This document shows positions 60,560 to 64,000 of a stretch of 64,000 nucleotides of DNA, piece by piece. The notes beneath the pieces are model-generated. The model was not told the origin of the DNA and did not search any database. It saw nothing but the letters and a program-made list of their open reading frames with translations. Within the stretch, counting starts at the first letter, position 1; every line of letters starts with the position of its first letter. The stretch is from Synechococcus sp. Tobar12-5m-g. GTDB lineage: Bacteria > Cyanobacteriota > Cyanobacteriia > PCC-6307 > Cyanobiaceae. The position numbers and the translations under genes were made by a program. Location: positions 124,001-188,000 of the forward strand of contig NZ_JAGQBB010000002.1 of assembly GCF_024345415.1 (NCBI RefSeq), given 5' to 3'.

Positions 60560-60640
60560 CAATGCATCAACCAAGGCAGCGCAGATCAACGGGTGCAACT
60601 AACCTAAAAAAGATGAAGAAACCGAATAAGAAGACCTGAC

Positions 60641-61723
60641 ATGCGAATTGCTCAGATTGCGCCCCTTTACGAAAGTGTTCCACCGGCGCGGTATGGAGGC
60701 ACCGAACGGGTCGTTCACTACCTCACCGAGGAACTCGTGCGCCGGGGCCATGAAGTCGTCCTGTTCGCCAGTGGTGATTCCCGGACCAGCGCACATCTCT
60801 GTGCCTGTGTGCCCACCGCGCTGCGATCGGCTGGGCACCAGGGGGATCCAACCATCCACGAAGTGATTCAGCTCGACCATGTCGTCGCCCAGTTGGATCA
60901 GTTCGATATCCTGCACTTTCACGTCGGCCATGTTCATTTTCCGTTGATGAGTCGGCTGGGTCGGCCGCACCTCAGCACCGTCCATGGCCCCTTGACCGCC
61001 CCGCCGCAGGCCGCGCTCTACCGCCACTTCGACCAGCTCCCCTTGGTGTCGATTTCCGATTCCCAACGCCGGCCGGTGCCCGCGGCCAACTGGGTGGGAA
61101 CGGTGTATCACGGCCTTCCCACCGATCTGTATCGCCTCCAGGCCGTGCCGCAGAACTACCTGGCCTTCGTGGGCCGCATCTCGCCGGAGAAACGCCTCGA
61201 TCGCGCCATCGAGATCGCCAGGGAAGCGGGTCTTCCCCTGAAGGTGGCCGCCAAGGTGGACGCCGCCGATCAGGCCTACTTCCGCGAGCGGATCGAGCCG
61301 CTGCTGCGGGACAACCCCCAGGTGGAGTTCATCGGCGAGGTGGATGATGCCGCCAAGCAGGAGCTGCTCGGCAACGCCCTGGCCCTGCTGTTCCCGATCG
61401 ACTGGCAGGAGCCGTTCGGGCTTGTGATGATCGAGGCCAATGCCTGCGGTACGCCGGTGATCGCCTGGCGCAACGGCTCCACCCCCGAGCTGATCGACCA
61501 CGGGGTCAACGGCTACCTGGTGGAGTCGATCGAGGCGGCCACGGCGGCGGTGCATCGCCTCAACCAGATCGACCGTTGCCGGGTGCGCAGCCACTTCGAG
61601 GTGCGGTTCTCCGCCACCCGCCAAGCCGAAGACTACGAACAGCTTTACCGCCACCTGATCCAGGCGGGCCGCAGCGATTCGCCCGCCCACCGCTCCCGCC
61701 ACGCCCCCGTGGCCCATGCCTGA
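60641..61723 (+). CDS. Family 4 glycosyltransferase
   Basis: 360 residues, GT-B fold: MRIAQIAPLYESVPPARYGG with the acceptor-side Gly-rich turn YGGTERVV, ILHFHVGH, then the donor domain FVGRISPEKRLDRAIEIARE and the EPFGLVMIEANACGTPVIAW motif carrying the E-x7-E residues. Transfers a sugar from a nucleotide donor; acceptor unknown. It overlaps the glycogen-debranching-like gene by 8 bp, so the pair is likely an operon for glucan or glucoside metabolism. Confidence 0.93.
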   Translation: MRIAQIAPLYESVPPARYGGTERVVHYLTEELVRRGHEVVLFASGDSRTSAHLCACVPTALRSAGHQGDPTIHEVIQLDHVVAQLDQFDILHFHVGHVHFPLMSRLGRPHLSTVHGPLTAPPQAALYRHFDQLPLVSISDSQRRPVPAANWVGTVYHGLPTDLYRLQAVPQNYLAFVGRISPEKRLDRAIEIAREAGLPLKVAAKVDAADQAYFRERIEPLLRDNPQVEFIGEVDDAAKQELLGNALALLFPIDWQEPFGLVMIEANACGTPVIAWRNGSTPELIDHGVNGYLVESIEAATAAVHRLNQIDRCRVRSHFEVRFSATRQAEDYEQLYRHLIQAGRSDSPAHRSRHAPVAHA

Positions 61724-63833
61724 CCAGCTCCCTCCCTTTGTTCTCAAGGACGGGGAAACCTTCGCGATGCTCGACTCCCGGGGCGAGATCTGCCCCGAGA
61801 GCCAGCACGATGCCGGCATCTTCCACCGGGGCGCCCGCCACGTCAGTCGGCTGCAGCTGTTGCTCTGGGACCGTCCGCCGGTGGTGCTCAGCTCCACCGA
61901 ACGGGGGGCGGTCGGCCTGCAGGTGAGCCACCTCGCCAATGACGGGGTCGCCTCCCCGGGTCCCGCCGCCATGACGGTGCACCTGGAGCGCAGCACGGTG
62001 CTGACCCCTTCGGCCTGCCTGCAGCAGCTCTGCTTCACCAACGATGGGATGCTGCCGTTGCGGATGCCGCTGACCCTGCGCTTTGACGCCGATTTCTGCG
62101 ACATCTTCGAAGTCCGGGGCTACATCCGTACGCAGCATGGGCGGCGGGTGTGCAGCTCCAACCTCTCCGATCTGGAGTGTTCGTACCACGGTCTCGACGG
62201 GGAGGACCGGGTGACGGTGTTGCGTCTCAGCGCCCCGGTGGGGGAGGTGGGTGAGGGCCATCTCGGTCTGGAGTTGGACCTGGAGCCACGCCAGACCCAG
62301 CGCCTCTGGCTGGTCATGGATTTTCATCCCGGTCCCTCGCCGTTGTCGCCGGAGCGGCACTACGAGCTGGCCCTGGTGGCCACGATCGAGCGCTTCCGCG
62401 AGGCCCGGCGCAGCGCCGCCGCGGTGATCACCGATAACCAGGCCTTCAACAGCTGGTTGATGCGCTCCTTCTCGGACGTGCACCTGCTCTCCAGCACGGT
62501 CGAGGATGGGCTCTATCCCTATGCGGGCGTGCCGTGGTTCAGCTGTCCCTTCGGCCGCGACGGCCTGATCACCGCCCGCCAGATGCTGATGGTGGAGCCC
62601 CGCCTGGCCCGGGGCGTGCTGGGCTACCTGGCCGCCGCCCAGGCGACGAGCGACGATCCTTCCCACGACCAGGAACCCGGCAAGATCCTGCACGAATCGC
62701 GGCTGGGGGAAATGGCCGCCCTCGGCGAGGTGCCCTTCGCCCGTTACTACGGCGCGGTGGATGCCACCCCCCTCTTCCTGATTCTGGCCGGCGACTACCT
62801 GCGCCGCAGCGATGACCGTGACTTCATCGCCGGCCTGCTGCCTGCCCTTGACGCCGCCATGGCCTGGATCCACAGGGCCGAGCGGCGCAGCGACGATGGA
62901 TTTCTTCGCTATCTCTGTTCCGCCCAGGGTGGGCTGCGCAACCAGGGCTGGAAGGATTCCGAGGACGCCGTTCACCATGCCGATGGCCGTCTGGCCGAGG
63001 GCTCGATCGCCCTCTGCGAAGTGCAGGCCTACGCCTACGGCGCCCGCCGCTCCCTGGCGAGGGTGCTGCGGTCCTTCGGCAGGGCCGCCGAAGCCGAGGT
63101 CTTGCTGGAGGAAGCCCAGTCCCTGCGTCAGCGCTTTCACCGGGCCTTCTGGTGCCCGTCGATCGACTCCTATGCCCTTGCCCTCGACGGCAAGGGCGAG
63201 GCCTGCGCCGTGCGCACCTCCAACGCGGGCCATTGCCTCTGGAGCGGAATCGCCACACCGGAGGCGGCGGCCTCGATCGCCCGTCAGTTGTTGTCGCCGA
63301 CCAGCTTCAACGGCTGGGGGGTCCGCACCCTCGACGAGCGCGAGGCCCGCTACAACCCGATGAGCTACCACAACGGCTCGGTCTGGCCCCACGACAATGC
63401 CCTGATCGGCATGGGGCTGGCACGCTACGGCTACCGCTCTGAAGTGCTGCGCATCCTCTCTGGCCTGTTCGACACGGCCAGTGCGTTGTCGTTGTTCCGG
63501 CTGCCGGAGCTGTTCTGCGGCTTTCCGCGCCGGGAGGAGGAGGGGCCCACCTTCTACCCGGTGGCCTGCAGCCCCCAGGCCTGGGCGAGTGGCAGTGTCT
63601 TCGGCCTGCTCGAGGCCGTCACCGGCATGACAATCGAGCGGGACACCGGCAGTGGCCGGGTGCAGGTGAACCTGAGCAATCCCGTTCTGCCCGAGGGCCT
63701 CAACTTGCTGGAGATCAACGGACTGCGGCTTGGGGAGGAGGAGATCGATCTGCAGGTGCACCGCAGCGATCACGATGTCGGCGTGCTGGTGCGCCACCGC
63801 ACGCCGGGGGTCGACGTGTTGATCCGGAAGTGA
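61716..63833 (+). CDS. Amylo-alpha-1,6-glucosidase (glycogen-debranching GDE type)
   Basis: 705 residues. N-terminal GDE_N_bis beta domain (FAMLDSRGEICPESQHDAGI, FHRGARHVSRLQLLL) and a C-terminal (alpha/alpha)6 GH-like domain (VPWFSCPFGRDGLITARQML, GKILHESRLGEM, YGAVDATPLFLILAGDYL, NQGWKDSEDAVHHADG, MSYHNGSVWPHDNALIGMGL). The Asp/Glu residues of the GRDG and YHNGSVWPHDN motifs are in expected positions. Probably removes alpha-1,6 branches or hydrolyses a related alpha-glucoside. Starts 8 bp inside the end of the glycosyltransferase gene. Confidence 0.92.
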   Translation: MPDQLPPFVLKDGETFAMLDSRGEICPESQHDAGIFHRGARHVSRLQLLLWDRPPVVLSSTERGAVGLQVSHLANDGVASPGPAAMTVHLERSTVLTPSACLQQLCFTNDGMLPLRMPLTLRFDADFCDIFEVRGYIRTQHGRRVCSSNLSDLECSYHGLDGEDRVTVLRLSAPVGEVGEGHLGLELDLEPRQTQRLWLVMDFHPGPSPLSPERHYELALVATIERFREARRSAAAVITDNQAFNSWLMRSFSDVHLLSSTVEDGLYPYAGVPWFSCPFGRDGLITARQMLMVEPRLARGVLGYLAAAQATSDDPSHDQEPGKILHESRLGEMAALGEVPFARYYGAVDATPLFLILAGDYLRRSDDRDFIAGLLPALDAAMAWIHRAERRSDDGFLRYLCSAQGGLRNQGWKDSEDAVHHADGRLAEGSIALCEVQAYAYGARRSLARVLRSFGRAAEAEVLLEEAQSLRQRFHRAFWCPSIDSYALALDGKGEACAVRTSNAGHCLWSGIATPEAAASIARQLLSPTSFNGWGVRTLDEREARYNPMSYHNGSVWPHDNALIGMGLARYGYRSEVLRILSGLFDTASALSLFRLPELFCGFPRREEEGPTFYPVACSPQAWASGSVFGLLEAVTGMTIERDTGSGRVQVNLSNPVLPEGLNLLEINGLRLGEEEIDLQVHRSDHDVGVLVRHRTPGVDVLIRK

Positions 63834-63973
63834 GGGGGTCGGCCCAGTGGGCGGTGAGGGCAGCCAGAAGGCTGGAGCGATCACCAAGGATTCGGATCAT
63901 GGGGGGCGCCTGCTGGCTGCGGATCTGACCCGCCGACCGATCCGATGGCACAGGTGGTTGTTGCAACTGTCAA

Positions 63974-63996
63974 TTGCTATTGAGAACCACTTGCAA
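63974..63996 (+). promoter_or_regulatory. Fur-box-like operator at window end
   Basis: TTGC-TATTGAGAACCACT-TGCAA: 23 bp with TTGC/GCAA ends and a central TTGAGAAcCA. This resembles Fur operators of the form TTGCnAATGAGAATCATTTGCAA that precede iron-uptake genes. It follows an AT-rich turn after the debranching gene and should control a gene beyond the right edge. Matched by eye only. Confidence 0.5.
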
Positions 63997-64000
63997 ATGA

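Noticed and set aside
63715..63966. Leftward frame MIRILGDRSSLLAAL... at the right end
   Set aside because: Its second half is antisense to the debranching gene and Arg/Pro-rich; no ribosome site or family resemblance.
1..64000. CRISPR arrays, intact insertion sequences, or rRNA
   Set aside because: No regularly spaced repeats, no transposase with terminal inverted repeats, and no rRNA sequence were seen on either strand.

Overview
This is a GC-rich (roughly two-thirds G+C by eye), densely packed chromosomal segment of a cyanobacterium, most probably of the Synechococcus/Cyanobium (picocyanobacterial) group. The pointers are an FtsH4-type thylakoid protease, solanesyl-diphosphate synthase and a UbiD decarboxylase (plastoquinone synthesis), glutamate-1-semialdehyde aminotransferase (C5 tetrapyrrole route), glycolate dehydrogenase GlcD, a cyanobacterial-type LexA with its SOS box, a Nif11 protein and the cyanobacterial GrrA glycine-rich RiPP precursor. 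No taxon was confirmed by search.

Layout. 1-6050: end of an exopolyphosphatase (Ppx/GppA), an SDR oxidoreductase, a TIGR04283-type glycosyltransferase, two damaged toxin-antitoxin remnants (RelB-like; HigBA with an internally deleted toxin), and a cellulose-synthase-like membrane GT2 fused in frame to a DUF427 domain. 6039-8520: a lower-GC block with an AI-2E-family permease and a fatty-acid desaturase, then about 600 bp of gene-poor DNA with a G-quadruplex motif. 9121-16217: DUF427 protein, rhomboid protease, zinc-ribbon protein, Nif11 protein, K+ channel, SRAP/HMCES protein, ftsH4, argF and lexA. 16250-18650: tRNA-Ala(GGC) followed by a gene graveyard: a frameshifted tyrosine recombinase truncated tail-to-tail against a decayed RES-Xre toxin-antitoxin pair.

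18658-28997: a tightly overlapping operon hypB-hypF-hypC-nifJ-(DHOD-like)-hypD-hypE, which places pyruvate:ferredoxin oxidoreductase among the [NiFe]-hydrogenase maturation genes; hypA and the hydrogenase itself are not in the window. PEP synthase faces it. 31573-42373 is mainly a leftward run of envelope genes: a hypothetical, a CPBP protease, a double-DTG retropepsin, a secreted protein, a RodZ-like protein, sds, murI, an AMIN-amidase, a nitrilase and comB. An SPFH protein lies at its left edge. ubiD-Rrf2 diverges from comB.

44483-50419: a branched-chain/neutral amino-acid ABC transporter (five genes) and hemL, read leftward. Rightward glcD is followed by a coupled GrrP-like binding protein and GrrA precursor with six FxN motifs but no maturase. 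Then come a secreted protein, exonuclease III, further hypotheticals, an AAA-less M41-like peptidase, larC (nickel-pincer cofactor), an UPF0104 flippase-like protein, a Fur-family regulator, and a glycosyltransferase plus amylo-alpha-1,6-glucosidase pair. The window ends in a Fur-box-like sequence that probably controls an iron gene beyond the edge.
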